From positions 310,001-374,000 of the forward strand of contig JAFEAT010000014.1 of the NCBI GenBank assembly GCA_018266255.1: DNA of 64,000 nucleotides, written 5' to 3'. The notes beneath the pieces are model-generated. The model searched no databases. It worked only from the letters and a program-made list of their open reading frames with translations, and was not told where the DNA came from. The stretch comes from Cyanobacteria bacterium SZAS-4. GTDB taxonomy: Bacteria > Cyanobacteriota > Vampirovibrionia > Obscuribacterales > Obscuribacteraceae. Position numbers and translations under genes: made by a program. The stretch's first letter is position 1. Each line of letters starts with the position of its first letter. Shown here piece by piece: positions 15,880 through 24,837 of the stretch.

Positions 15880-17130
15880 ATGAATGGCTCGGAATCTGCT
15901 CCAAGAAAACCAGATAAGCTGGAAATAGCTCTTCCTTACTGTTTTTCGCTGCTCTTGCTGGTTGTTGTCGGGGTCCTTTTGTCAGCGCCACACCTGGCTT
16001 TGAAAGATATGCCTGAGTTTTACGCGCCGGGGCGGTTGATGTTCTCCGGCACGATTGCTGATGTCTACAAGCCCGAAGTCTACCAACCGTTAGTGCGACA
16101 GCTCTTTCCCGACCATGAAGCGCCCATACTCTACATTCCGCCCTACGGTCTGCCGTTGCTCCTGCCTCTTGGGTGCTTTCCGCCGGCGCTGGCTGATTAC
16201 GCTTGGTTCGCTTTCTTGATTTTGTGCTCTTTTGGGTCTGTCGTCGTTCTGAAGTTGACCCTCAAGTTGCAGCATAAATATGTTATGCGAATTGCGGGGT
16301 TGCTCTGTTTGAGCGGACCTGAGTGGGAAGCTATTCGAAACGGACAGTTGGCACCAATATTGCTGTTGTCGCTTTGTGGCGGATTGTTTTTTTTCAAACG
16401 TGATCTGGCTCAGTCCGCTTCGGCAAAATTGATCGGAAAGTTCAAAGACAACGATATTTTCGCTGCATTGGCTCTGACACCGCTTCTGACGAAGCCACAA
16501 CTTGCCATTCCCGTTCTCGTCTATCTTTTGGGCGCCGGACAATATCAGGTTTTGTTGTTTGTTATCGCTTTCGGCGTGGTGCTAAATGCGGTGGCGCTGA
16601 TAATGTTCGGTTCGAATACATATGCGGCGTATTTTGCATTGCTTCAAAGGGTGCAGGAAAATCGTGTCTGGCAAGTGCCTGAAGTTACACCGACAATTCG
16701 CGGACAGCTGTTGCGATTTTTCCCGACTGCTGATTCGGCAGTCATGCTGGTTTCTGGCGTTGCACTGTGCGTTGGAATGATCTGCGTTTTTCTTATTGCG
16801 CGGAAGTATCGAAAGAGTTCGACTTGGTGGGAATATCTTGCTCTTGGTGCAATTCCGACTGGGCTCTTAACCGCGCTGCACTGTCACAACTACGACTTGT
16901 TATTACTGCTGCCGTCCATCGTTGTATTCATGTTTGGAGCGAGCACGGCAGCGATATCCAACAAGCGAAAGTTGCTCTGGCTGTTGCCGCTTGTGCCGCT
17001 TATGATGCCGGTTTACAACAAAGTCCATTACGAGTATTTGTTGGTTGGTGGCAGCGTCAATTTGCTGTTTTTAGATTTGGCGGTGGTTGCTGTTGCGTCG
17101 ATTGTTTGGTTGCTATTGCGCCGTGATTAA
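15880..17130 (+). CDS. GT87-like (DUF2029) polyprenyl-sugar glycosyltransferase, membrane protein
   Basis: A multi-spanning membrane protein of about 416 residues. Family-type landmarks are MPEFYAPGRLMFSGT followed by VYKPEVY in the first outer loop, YIPPYGLPLLLPL, the RNGQLAPILLLSL segment and LLTKPQLAIPVL. These are the (D/E)F..., YPP, NGQ and KPQ motifs of DUF2029/GT87 mannosyltransferase-like enzymes. Such proteins use polyprenyl-phosphate sugars outside the inner membrane. The open frame extends back to TTG at 15808, but ATG at 15880 gives the expected short cytoplasmic head. The TAA stop overlaps the opposite-strand TAA of the next gene in a shared TTAA. Confidence 0.7.
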   Translation: MNGSESAPRKPDKLEIALPYCFSLLLLVVVGVLLSAPHLALKDMPEFYAPGRLMFSGTIADVYKPEVYQPLVRQLFPDHEAPILYIPPYGLPLLLPLGCFPPALADYAWFAFLILCSFGSVVVLKLTLKLQHKYVMRIAGLLCLSGPEWEAIRNGQLAPILLLSLCGGLFFFKRDLAQSASAKLIGKFKDNDIFAALALTPLLTKPQLAIPVLVYLLGAGQYQVLLFVIAFGVVLNAVALIMFGSNTYAAYFALLQRVQENRVWQVPEVTPTIRGQLLRFFPTADSAVMLVSGVALCVGMICVFLIARKYRKSSTWWEYLALGAIPTGLLTALHCHNYDLLLLLPSIVVFMFGASTAAISNKRKLLWLLPLVPLMMPVYNKVHYEYLLVGGSVNLLFLDLAVVAVASIVWLLLRRD

Positions 17131-18065
17131 GTGTTCATTGCGTATTCTGGTTCTAGACCTAGTTCGGTTGCTATTTCTAGAACTAGTTGTTGCTGTTCAA
17201 CTTCTACGCGTTCGATTAGTTCCGGCTCTCGTTCTATTGGCAGAAGAGCCTCGGTGCGTTCCGCTAGTGTTCGACGTTCATCTTCTGTCAGCGTCTCGTA
17301 GGCTCGATATTCGTTTGCCGTAGTCTTCCAGAAAGATTCGCTGTTCTTCATTACGCTCAGACGCATAGCGCTGTCTAAAACGATTTGATGGAAGAAGAGG
17401 AACTCGCCTTTGCAGTTTCTGAATGCGGCATCTCGTTCGACTGTAATCGCAAATCGGATCGCCGAAATGTATGCTGTGCGTTGCAAATTAACGTAGCGTA
17501 ATTCTCGCTCGAGCAAAATCATGTCTCGGTCGATCAATTGTACTGACGTCGATTCGAGTGCATTTTCGAAGTAAACGTCAATTGCCGCTTCGTCACGCGA
17601 TTCAGCTTCTAACTGGGCTCGCGACTCCGCCAACTGCTGCAGCATGACTTGAACTAATTCGTCTCCGGGAATATCTACCTGTTCGTTTCTGATCACCCGG
17701 GCGCAAAGCAATCCTGCAATCAAAAATCCGCCCAGGCAAGTAATGGTGATGGTTTCGTAAGAATAACTGGCGGCAATTGGATGGTGCGGTGCCAGAAACA
17801 ACAGTGCGCAATGCCAAATCGACAAAGCGATAGCCGCAATCACTGCGACCATTCCTTTCTTTGCCGGCGCGATTTCGACAGCGGTCAATATCGCAAAAGC
17901 AGTGCTACACCAGTCGCTCACCGCCCAAATTGCCAGCGCCGGAATCAGAGACGGTTTGATTAGACCAGTTCCGACTGTGAAGAGTTCTTGGCTAGCTATA
18001 AAGGCTGCCAAAGCCGCGAAAGGTGCAACTAACCAGCGGAGTGGGGCTAATGAGGTTTGATTCAA
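17127..18065 (-). CDS. Hypothetical membrane protein with helical cytoplasmic tail
   Basis: A 312-residue protein. Residues about 8-130 contain four hydrophobic segments (for example WLVAPFAALAAFIASQEL, MVAVIAAIALSIWHCALLFL and ITITCLGGFLIAGLLCARVI). From 130 on it is hydrophilic, rich in Glu, Arg and Leu, and likely alpha-helical or coiled-coil (LLERELRYVNLQ, IERVEVEQQQLVLEIATEL). No family recognised. The architecture of a membrane bundle plus a coiled tail suggests a scaffold or sensor; no enzymatic motif is visible. It converges on the GT87-like gene with overlapping stop codons. Confidence 0.55.
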   Translation of the reverse strand: MNQTSLAPLRWLVAPFAALAAFIASQELFTVGTGLIKPSLIPALAIWAVSDWCSTAFAILTAVEIAPAKKGMVAVIAAIALSIWHCALLFLAPHHPIAASYSYETITITCLGGFLIAGLLCARVIRNEQVDIPGDELVQVMLQQLAESRAQLEAESRDEAAIDVYFENALESTSVQLIDRDMILLERELRYVNLQRTAYISAIRFAITVERDAAFRNCKGEFLFFHQIVLDSAMRLSVMKNSESFWKTTANEYRAYETLTEDERRTLAERTEALLPIEREPELIERVEVEQQQLVLEIATELGLEPEYAMNT

Positions 18066-18634
18066 GCGTCCTCGCAGGACCAGGTTGGGGTTACTTGGAT
18101 ATCAAGAATACTAGCATTAAATATGTAATTGGGCGACAGCGAGGGCATTTGTGGTCGATCGGCTACAAAACCCACTCTGCCGTGGTGTCCCAAGTGTTCG
18201 GGGTGGTTAAATACCATGTTTTGATCGTCACCGTATATAGTGGCAACATTGACCAGGCTTTTTCACTTCATTTTCGATCTGTCGACCCAGTTTCGGTCGC
18301 ATTCCTCCACTTTTATCAGCGTGCCAAAATTTTTGTAGCTCATCCTGGCAGTTGCTCCGTAGTTGCTGGATTGCGGTAATCGATCGTTGCCTGCCTGGTG
18401 TCGCATTTGGTGCCCAATTGTCTACAATCAGTGACCTGATTTCGGATCAGTGCCTATATAAGGATGGCGAATTTCTTACAACCTTTTGATCCTAAAATCC
18501 TATGTAAAAAAAGTGATTATCGGGCGTCTAAAATATCCGACGCGGGTATATGGAATCGTGCTAACATTTCCAAAAACTTAGCTCATTTATCACTAAGGAA
18601 ACCCGTTACGCCCCAACCACGAGGCTACGTATTA
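18066..18634. other. Non-coding divergent region (569 bases)
   Basis: Lies between the membrane protein at 17127-18065 and the subtilase. No convincing gene is present; the open frame from 18464 is only an N-terminal extension of the subtilase without signal-peptide character. Near 18426-18453 there are two direct copies of ATCAGTG, and the short hairpin CTGAT-TTCGG-ATCAG overlaps them; this could be an operator for the protease. No clean -35/-10 pair could be fixed by eye. Confidence 0.4.
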
Positions 18635-19870
18635 ATGCGGTTACAAAAACAATCTGGATTCAGGCAGTTAGCGATGGGTCTATCAGTACTCATTGCATCT
18701 GTCGCCCCTGCGTTCGCGCAGTCGCAAGCACATCCTGCGGTTGCAAAACCAATGGATGTTGTTCCAAACCAGATTCTTATCATGGCTCACAAGGGCGCTG
18801 ATAAGGATGAATGCAACGATGCCGTCCACCAGGTGAACGGAACCATCGTAAAAACAATGACAAACGGTCGCATCACTGCTTATCTGGTCGAAGTGCCAGA
18901 GGGTAAGCAGAAAGAAGCGATGACAAAACTCGGCAAAGACAAAGCGCACTTCGATGCGGTTCAACTTAACCACCGAGTCTATGCGAACTTTAACGCCAAT
19001 GACCCACTATTTCCGCAGCAATACGGAATCGGTCAAATGAATGTACCTGCTGCTTGGAACTTCAAAGCCGACGGCAAGGGCGTCACTATTGGTGTTATCG
19101 ACACTGGTGTGAACGGTGCCCAGACCGACTTGGCTGGTCGCGTTGACCATGGCATAAACATCATCACAGACGGACCAGGAGACGTAGACCTTGGCTCGAA
19201 TGGATTCTTTCATGGAACATTCGTATCCACTGTAGCTGCGGCTTCAACCAACAATTTCTCGTTGGGTGCTGGTCCAGCCTATCGCTCTCTCATCATTCCG
19301 GTGGACGCGTTTAATGGACAAAGTTCGACAAGTGATGCCAACATTTTGAATTCGATTTTCTATCTGGAAAGTCGCGGTTGCCGTCTGATCAATCTGAGCG
19401 TGAATGCTAATGTACCGTTCACGTTTGCGAACCAAGCCGTGCACCCAGTGCTGTTCCAGTCGTTTATCGACTTCTATAACGGCGGTGGATTGCTATTCAA
19501 CTCCGCCGGTAACGACGGTCAGTTTGATAACAGCCCACGTACTCCATACTTGATCGTTATCTCGGCATGTAACGCCAACCAGGGACTGGCCAACTTCTCT
19601 ACTCGTGGCAAACCGCTATGGTTCACTGCTGCGGGCAAGAACGTTGTCTCCAGCGACGTAAACAGCCAGCCTCTAACAGCTGACGGTACGTCATTCTCAT
19701 GTCCTTATTCATGCAGCGTTGCCGCACAAATCTGGAGCCGTAACCCGTTCCTGACGAACGCCCAGGTATTGACTCGCATGGCTAACACTGCCACTCAGCC
19801 ACCAAACTACACCTCCAACAAATTCGGATTCGGAATTCCGAATGCTGGAGCTGCAGTCGCAGGCAACTAG
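18635..19870 (+). CDS. Secreted subtilisin-like serine protease (peptidase S8)
   Basis: A 411-residue precursor. The signal peptide runs from the ATG at 18635 (MRLQKQSGF..., cleavage after AFA), followed by an inhibitor-I9-like propeptide (residues about 40-115) and the S8 domain. The catalytic triad is visible: Asp156 in GVIDTGVNG, His193 in GFFHGTFV and Ser353 in DGTSFSCP; oxyanion Asn293 lies in NSAGNDG. The frame is open another 57 codons upstream to 18464, but that stretch is not signal-like, and GAGG at 18621 supports 18635. The His motif is HGTF rather than HGTH. Probably an extracellular or periplasmic protease; substrate unknown. A strong terminator follows. Confidence 0.9.
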   Translation: MRLQKQSGFRQLAMGLSVLIASVAPAFAQSQAHPAVAKPMDVVPNQILIMAHKGADKDECNDAVHQVNGTIVKTMTNGRITAYLVEVPEGKQKEAMTKLGKDKAHFDAVQLNHRVYANFNANDPLFPQQYGIGQMNVPAAWNFKADGKGVTIGVIDTGVNGAQTDLAGRVDHGINIITDGPGDVDLGSNGFFHGTFVSTVAAASTNNFSLGAGPAYRSLIIPVDAFNGQSSTSDANILNSIFYLESRGCRLINLSVNANVPFTFANQAVHPVLFQSFIDFYNGGGLLFNSAGNDGQFDNSPRTPYLIVISACNANQGLANFSTRGKPLWFTAAGKNVVSSDVNSQPLTADGTSFSCPYSCSVAAQIWSRNPFLTNAQVLTRMANTATQPPNYTSNKFGFGIPNAGAAVAGN

Positions 19871-19899
19871 TTTCGAGTAACATCGAATCAGTATCGAAG

Positions 19900-19934
19900 A
19901 CGCCAACCCCTCCCGGGGGTTGGCGTTCTCATTT
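19900..19934. terminator. Hairpin terminator between subtilase and the convergent TPR gene
   Basis: A perfect 11-bp GC-rich stem (ACGCCAACCCC at 19900-19910 with GGGGTTGGCGT at 19916-19926) around the 5-base loop TCCCG, followed by TCTCATTT. It begins 30 bases after the subtilase stop and lies before the convergent gene at 19974, so it may serve both directions. Confidence 0.8.
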
Positions 19935-19973
19935 GGTCGGATTTTCAATTATGTCGGCGTCTTCATTTTCGTT

Positions 19974-20276
19974 CTAGACGTGCATGCTGCTGACGTGATT
20001 CATGGGCGAGAGTGGTGGCAGATTAGTCCCAGTGATTCTGGTTTTGATCTTGTTTGCGTTTGCTTTCAATTTTTCTGCTTCACGCACGCGTTCCATATGA
20101 CTGTATACAGCTGCAAGCCGCTCCATGCTCTCAGTCAGTCTGGGATCATGTTCGCCAAAATACTCCGCGATCTTCATCGCTGTGTACCAACATGCTTCTG
20201 CTTCGCGATAGTTTCCCGCATTGATCGCGGCTTCGCCTTCTTTAGCGTACTTTTCGTAAATCGTTAATTCAGCCAT
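19974..20276 (-). CDS. Small TPR protein
   Basis: A 100-residue cytosolic protein with about two TPR units. The first is YEKYAKEGEAAINAGNYREAEACWYTAMKIAEYF; the second, DPRLTESMERLAAVYSHMERVREAEKL, shows the W/L/G/Y/A pattern less strictly. It is preceded by a very strong ribosome site (AGGGGGG about 4-5 bases before the ATG). The short C-terminal tail ends MNHVSSMHV. It probably serves as an adaptor in protein-protein contacts; the partner is unknown. It lies 149 bases downstream of the peptide-transport operon on the same strand and may be its last gene or independent. Confidence 0.65.
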   Translation of the reverse strand: MAELTIYEKYAKEGEAAINAGNYREAEACWYTAMKIAEYFGEHDPRLTESMERLAAVYSHMERVREAEKLKANANKIKTRITGTNLPPLSPMNHVSSMHV

Positions 20277-20424
20277 TGTCCCCCCTGGAGATCAGTTGAG
20301 TCCGCCGGATTGCCCCGCCCATAAAGGCTCAGGTAGCTTTTGGCACAGACTTGATTTTGTTTGTATCTCGCTGATTAGGTAGACACCGAACAGCCGGGCC
20401 GGGTTCCGTCAAGATTGTAAGGAG

Positions 20425-20625
20425 TTAGTTAGGTTTAGCCCGATATGCCGTGCAATCCAGCGCTGTGGGGCGTTCTGGCTTAAGGCAGTCCGCTGGATTG
20501 TTGTATTTGCAATCTTCACAAAGGAATTTTTTCTTTCCCACCCAATTTTTGGCATTGAAGATAGTCAAAGCCACGGCTATTGCTGCCACCGCCGCTGTAA
20601 TTGACCAGTAAACCGTAGGTTCCAT
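20425..20625 (-). CDS. Small single-pass membrane protein with four cysteines
   Basis: A 66-residue protein. Residues 5-24 form one membrane helix (VYWSITAAVAAIAVALTIF), followed by a basic stretch and a soluble tail with C36-x2-C39, C47 and C58, a spacing that could bind a metal or form disulfides. It starts 6 bases after the stop of the upstream permease gene, so it is almost certainly the last gene of the peptide-transport operon. No family recognised; it might be an accessory subunit of the transporter or a membrane redox/metal protein. Confidence 0.6.
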   Translation of the reverse strand: MEPTVYWSITAAVAAIAVALTIFNAKNWVGKKKFLCEDCKYNNPADCLKPERPTALDCTAYRAKPN

Positions 20626-20631
20626 TTGCTG

Positions 20632-21750
20632 CTACCGTCCTTGCATCTTGGGGTCTAGCACGTCGCGCAGGACGTCTCCGACGTTGTTGAAACAAAGGAT
20701 TGTGATGAAGATAAGGAAACCAGGCGCGAGCAGCCATGGCTGATCGACGAGTTCATTGGCATTGTCCAGCGCCGCTTTGAGCATGTTTCCCCAACTTGCG
20801 TCTGGTTGCTGGATGCCCAATCCAATGAAGCTCAAGCCGCTCTCAGAGAGTATAAAACTAGGTACCTGCAAAGTCGCAGCAACGATAATGAAACTTGCCG
20901 TTTGCGGCAGCACGTGTTTGATTACGTTGAAGAACTCTGGCATACCCGATGCCCGAGCTGCTTGCACAAATTCTTCTTCGCGAATCGATAGAACCATGCC
21001 GCGAACGACACGCGCTAATCCGGCCCAACCGATAAATGAAAGTATGACGGTGATGAGCGCGAAACGCTGAGAACTAGTCATCTCGGGAGGAAGCATGGCA
21101 GCTAGTCCGATCAATAAGTAGAAACTTGGAATGGACATGATTGCTTCTGCTAATCGCATCATGCCATTATCGATTGTGCCGCCAAGAAATCCAGACATGC
21201 CACCATAGACAATGCCGATCGGGAAGGCGATGAATAGTCCAAGAAATCCTATAGTAAGACTTTTCTGGGCGCCGAAGAAGAGCCGCGAGAAATTGTCGCG
21301 TCCATTGATGTCAGATCCCAAAAGAAATAAGTGACCGGGATTTGGCACACCGAAAAGATGGATGTCACCTGGAATGATACCGAATATTTTGTAGGGCTCG
21401 CCTTTGATAAACAGCTGTAGCGGATAACCATCACCAGCTATTTCCGTATACGACTGCTGGTATGTTTCGTGGTTGAAGGTGCGCTCTACCTGCAGCACGT
21501 ATGGACTGACAACATCTCCCTTGACGTTGTGCCAGTGAATCACGCTTGGTGGCGCGTTGGCTACATCAGCATCATTGAAGTCCATACTGTAAGGTGCAAG
21601 CGGGTCTGCAAACGCTGCGCAGAAATACATCACTGCAAGAATGATCAACGAAAAACGAGCTAGCTTATCTTCCCACAGCCGGTCCCATGGAGTCTTACGC
21701 AACGGCTGCTGCGCAACAACTGGTTCGATTGTGGCTACTGCAGATTCCAT
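20632..21750 (-). CDS. dppC: Peptide ABC transporter permease, DppC/OppC family
   Basis: Inner-membrane permease of 372 residues. It has a cytoplasmic N-terminus (RKTPWDRLWEDKLARFSLI), one membrane helix and an unusually long periplasmic loop of roughly 100 residues before the conserved core. The core includes LLGSDINGRDNFSRLFFGAQ, GFLGLFIAFPIGIVYG and the EAA loop VQAARASGMPEFFNVIKHVLPQ that contacts the ATPase. The C-terminus is the standard DVLRDVLDPKMQGR. It follows the DppB-like gene by 1 base. Substrates in the family are di- or oligopeptides, nickel or related solutes; which one applies here cannot be told. No ATPase genes lie in the window. Confidence 0.9.
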   Translation of the reverse strand: MESAVATIEPVVAQQPLRKTPWDRLWEDKLARFSLIILAVMYFCAAFADPLAPYSMDFNDADVANAPPSVIHWHNVKGDVVSPYVLQVERTFNHETYQQSYTEIAGDGYPLQLFIKGEPYKIFGIIPGDIHLFGVPNPGHLFLLGSDINGRDNFSRLFFGAQKSLTIGFLGLFIAFPIGIVYGGMSGFLGGTIDNGMMRLAEAIMSIPSFYLLIGLAAMLPPEMTSSQRFALITVILSFIGWAGLARVVRGMVLSIREEEFVQAARASGMPEFFNVIKHVLPQTASFIIVAATLQVPSFILSESGLSFIGLGIQQPDASWGNMLKAALDNANELVDQPWLLAPGFLIFITILCFNNVGDVLRDVLDPKMQGR

Positions 21751-21751
21751 T

Positions 21752-22720
21752 TTATTCCAGGGTTATGCGAGGGTCGACGAATTTCAATAGGACATCGGCG
21801 AGCAGATTTCCAACTATCAGCATGACTGCGCCAAGCATCAAAGAGGCCATCACCAGATTCATGTCCTTTGTCATCACGCCATCCAGAGTCAATCGACCAA
21901 GACCAGGATAAGCGAGCACCGTCTCGGTGAGCGCGGCACCACTTAGCAGTGATGAGAACTCAAAACCTAAAAGTGTGATGAGAGGATTGATAGCGTTGCG
22001 CAACGCATGGTGGTAGATCACCGTGTGTTCAGGCAGTCCCTTGGCCCGCGCTGTTCGCACGTATTCGGCGCGCAAAACGTCAAGCAAGTTGGCTCGCATC
22101 TGCCGTTGGATGCCTGCAAGTGACACGAACGTTAGAACTGTGACTGGAATGATCAAGTGTTTGAGTTCATCAAGAATCTGATGAAATGTATCTAGCTGGT
22201 AGTAATTGGAACTAGTCAAACCACCAATCGGTAAGAGATGGGTGGCGAGAGCAAACATAAGAAGTAGCAGCGCGAATAGAAATGTCGGCATCGACATGCC
22301 AATAGATGTGAGTATTCCGAACATCTTATCGACGAACTTCCCACGGTCGACGGCTGCCGCAACACCTGCCGGAATGGCTATCAACCAGGTAAATAGAATG
22401 CTCAGGGCACTAAGTTTGAGAGTGTTTCCGGCGCGCTGCATTATGAGAATAAATACCGAGGCACCAGATGTGGAGACTCCGGCGTCGCCTTGCAGCAAAT
22501 TCGTGATCCAAATTGCATATTGCACCGGCGCTGGTTTGTTCAATCCCAAACGCTCTTCTTCAGCCTTAATTGCTGCCAGAGAGATAGCAGGATTGGCACG
22601 CAGTTGAGCGAGTGGATCGATCGGCGCCAGTTTGAGCATTGTGAAAGTCATCACCGAGATGATGAAGAGCAGGGGCAATGCCTGCAAAATTCTCTTGAGA
22701 ATAAAGATAGGCACGGACAC
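21752..22720 (-). CDS. dppB: Peptide ABC transporter permease, DppB/OppB family
   Basis: Inner-membrane permease of 322 residues. It starts FILKRILQALPLLFIISVMTF, the standard first helix, then contains QLRANPAISLAAIKAEEERLGLN (the short periplasmic segment of the family) and the core GVAAAVDRGKFVD. The EAA motif is EYVRTARAKGLPEHTVIYHHALRN, and the conserved C-terminus reads FVDPRI. It begins GTG at 22720, overlapping the TAG of the substrate-binding gene by one base (TAGTG), and ends 1 base before the DppC-like gene. Together they form the transmembrane pore. Confidence 0.92.
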   Translation of the reverse strand: MSVPIFILKRILQALPLLFIISVMTFTMLKLAPIDPLAQLRANPAISLAAIKAEEERLGLNKPAPVQYAIWITNLLQGDAGVSTSGASVFILIMQRAGNTLKLSALSILFTWLIAIPAGVAAAVDRGKFVDKMFGILTSIGMSMPTFLFALLLLMFALATHLLPIGGLTSSNYYQLDTFHQILDELKHLIIPVTVLTFVSLAGIQRQMRANLLDVLRAEYVRTARAKGLPEHTVIYHHALRNAINPLITLLGFEFSSLLSGAALTETVLAYPGLGRLTLDGVMTKDMNLVMASLMLGAVMLIVGNLLADVLLKFVDPRITLE

Positions 22721-24837
22721 TAGTGACCAGCCTTTTTGATGTAAATTTCTTCCACGTTGTGCAGGCTTCCTTTCGGCGTATACCAGATGCCTAGCGGAGT
22801 CGGCATGTAATTGCCGACCTTGTTTTTCATCGCTGTTAGATCGAGCGTGGAGTAGAGATAAATGAACGGAAGTTTTTCGTACGCAATCTGTTGGTAGGCA
22901 TTAAACCATTTGTGGCGCTCCACTGGGTCAAATGTAGTGGCACCTTTGTCAAAACACTGATCGATAACTGTCTCGAAATCGGCAGGGTCGGTTACCGTGA
23001 TGCTGCCGTCTGCAGCCGGCAGCCGTTGATTGAACATGTGCAAGCGTCCATTCGATTTCCAAATGTTGGCTCCGTTATATGGTTCGAGTTTATCTCCAGT
23101 TAGTCCCATCACAACTGCTTGCCAATCTAAACTTGTTTCTACTTTGTCGATCAAAATGTTGAAGTCGATCGGCTGATAGTTGGCTTTGATTCCGAGTTTC
23201 TTCAGCTCATTTACTATCATGACGCAAACGGCATCACGAGTGGTGTTTCCGGCGTTTGTGTTAAGCGTGAATTCGACCTTGTGCCCATCTTTGTCGTAGA
23301 GCCATTCGCCTTTCTTTTTGAAGCCATCTGTTGCTAACAGATCTGCAGCGAGTCCTAAATCTTGTGGATAACCCTCGAGATCCTTATCGACGTAGATTGA
23401 GGCCGGTGATTCCGCGGTGTAAAGAGGCAATCCGACTCCGCGCAAGACATTGCTGATGATTTGTTTTCGATTGATAGCGTGGCTGACTGCTTGTCTGAAG
23501 CTTTTGCTCTCAAACCATTTTTGTTTGATTGGATCGACGTAGTATTTACCTTTCGGGTTCTTTCTCTGATTCATGTTGAACATGATGAACATGGTGCCAT
23601 CGTCGGGACCGAGGTTGTACATCTTGAAGTCGCCTTCGATCTCACGCTTCTTCATTGTTGCAGCATCCGATCCTCTCACTGCGCGTATGTCGAGGAAGTC
23701 CACTTCATTGCCGTAGAACTTTAGAATTTCCGTCGGTTGGTCTGGAACGATCGAGACGTCAAATCTATTCAGGTAAGGTAATCTTCTGCCCAGGCTATCG
23801 ACCATCGAATAGTTTGGATTGCGCGTTAATTCAACCCGCTGCGCTGGCAGGTAACGCGAAACTTTGAAGGGACCGCTCACCACTAAAGAAGACAGGTCAG
23901 TGTTCACGTCCCAGAATTTGCTGAATTCAGATACCGGTTTCTTTGTCACTTTTTCTAGAATGTGCTTGGGTGCAATTGCCACTCGCAAGCCGTTTAAAAT
24001 CGGAGCGAATGGAACTGTGGTGCGAAATTTCACTGTCAGATCGTCGACCTTGATCACGTCTGGAAACTTTCCATGCACAGATAGAACATCACGATAGCTG
24101 GAGTTGCCGTACCCTTTTCGCACGATCGTGTCGAAGGTGAAGACGACGTCGTCAGCTGTGAGCGGATGTCCATCAGACCACTTCAAACCTTTGCGCAAAA
24201 CGAAAGTAATCTCTTTCTTGTCGTCACTGATGCTAAAATTCTTCGCCAACTTCGGATAGTACTGGCCGGTCCATGGATCTGGCGCCAGGAGATCTTCGTA
24301 CATCAACTGGCAAATGCCATCGCTCTCTACGTCAGCGGCTTGCCATTTGTTGAATGTTTTTGGACCTTGCCCGAACGTGCTGACGGTGAAAGTGCCACCG
24401 AATTCTCCTGGTTCGCCTCGCGCTTGCCAGAATTCCGCGATCGGTTGATGTTCGACTTCGGGAATTACTTTATCCCCGGTAGTTGCCGATGCTCGAATTA
24501 GTTTGAACGGTCGTGGCTGGGGTGTTTTCGCGACGTGCGACATGGCTGAATCTACAGTCGGCGTCGGGATGATTCCTGTGCGAGCAGTCTCTTTGGATGC
24601 ACCGGGTTCACTGTTCGTGGTCGGCGAAGAGCTAGTCGTAGTAGCTGTCGCAGTAGTAGTGGTGGTCGTGGTTGTGGTCACCCCGGCACCGCTACCGGTC
24701 GCTCCCGGAATGTTTTTGTCAGCACCGCATCCCATCAACAAAAATGACAGCACCATGACTGGTGCCAGCAGGGTCGGCATCAGCGCAACAGAGGTGGAGC
24801 GAAGTGGTCTTAGCTGGCTCACTCTCCTTTCTTCCAA
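22720..24837 (-). CDS. Family-5 extracellular solute-binding lipoprotein (peptide transporter), copy 2
   Basis: A 705-residue substrate-binding protein with lipobox LLMGC, so it is lipid-anchored in the envelope. Between the lipobox and the folded domain lies a linker of about nine consecutive Thr plus a Thr/Ala/Ser tract. The SBP_bac_5 core follows: KWSDGHPLTADDVVFTFD, YLPAQRVELTRNPNY, FRQAVSHAINRKQII. It overlaps the upstream paralogue by 19 bases. The start is uncertain: TTG 24837, GTG 24822 (GTGA overlap with the upstream stop) or ATG 24780. It should deliver peptide-like ligands to the permeases that follow directly. Confidence 0.88.
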   Translation of the reverse strand: MEERRVSQLRPLRSTSVALMPTLLAPVMVLSFLLMGCGADKNIPGATGSGAGVTTTTTTTTTATATTTSSSPTTNSEPGASKETARTGIIPTPTVDSAMSHVAKTPQPRPFKLIRASATTGDKVIPEVEHQPIAEFWQARGEPGEFGGTFTVSTFGQGPKTFNKWQAADVESDGICQLMYEDLLAPDPWTGQYYPKLAKNFSISDDKKEITFVLRKGLKWSDGHPLTADDVVFTFDTIVRKGYGNSSYRDVLSVHGKFPDVIKVDDLTVKFRTTVPFAPILNGLRVAIAPKHILEKVTKKPVSEFSKFWDVNTDLSSLVVSGPFKVSRYLPAQRVELTRNPNYSMVDSLGRRLPYLNRFDVSIVPDQPTEILKFYGNEVDFLDIRAVRGSDAATMKKREIEGDFKMYNLGPDDGTMFIMFNMNQRKNPKGKYYVDPIKQKWFESKSFRQAVSHAINRKQIISNVLRGVGLPLYTAESPASIYVDKDLEGYPQDLGLAADLLATDGFKKKGEWLYDKDGHKVEFTLNTNAGNTTRDAVCVMIVNELKKLGIKANYQPIDFNILIDKVETSLDWQAVVMGLTGDKLEPYNGANIWKSNGRLHMFNQRLPAADGSITVTDPADFETVIDQCFDKGATTFDPVERHKWFNAYQQIAYEKLPFIYLYSTLDLTAMKNKVGNYMPTPLGIWYTPKGSLHNVEEIYIKKAGH

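Noticed and set aside
16090..16542. 150-codon frame opposite the GT87-like gene
   Set aside because: Shadow of a hydrophobic gene: its complement naturally gives a long Gln/Glu/Lys-rich frame.
18401..18412. TCGCATTTGGTG, also found at 61172-61183, as a possible shared promoter element of the subtilase and recJ
   Set aside because: A 12-base match is expected many times by chance in 64 kb, and the flanks do not align further or at equal distance to the starts.
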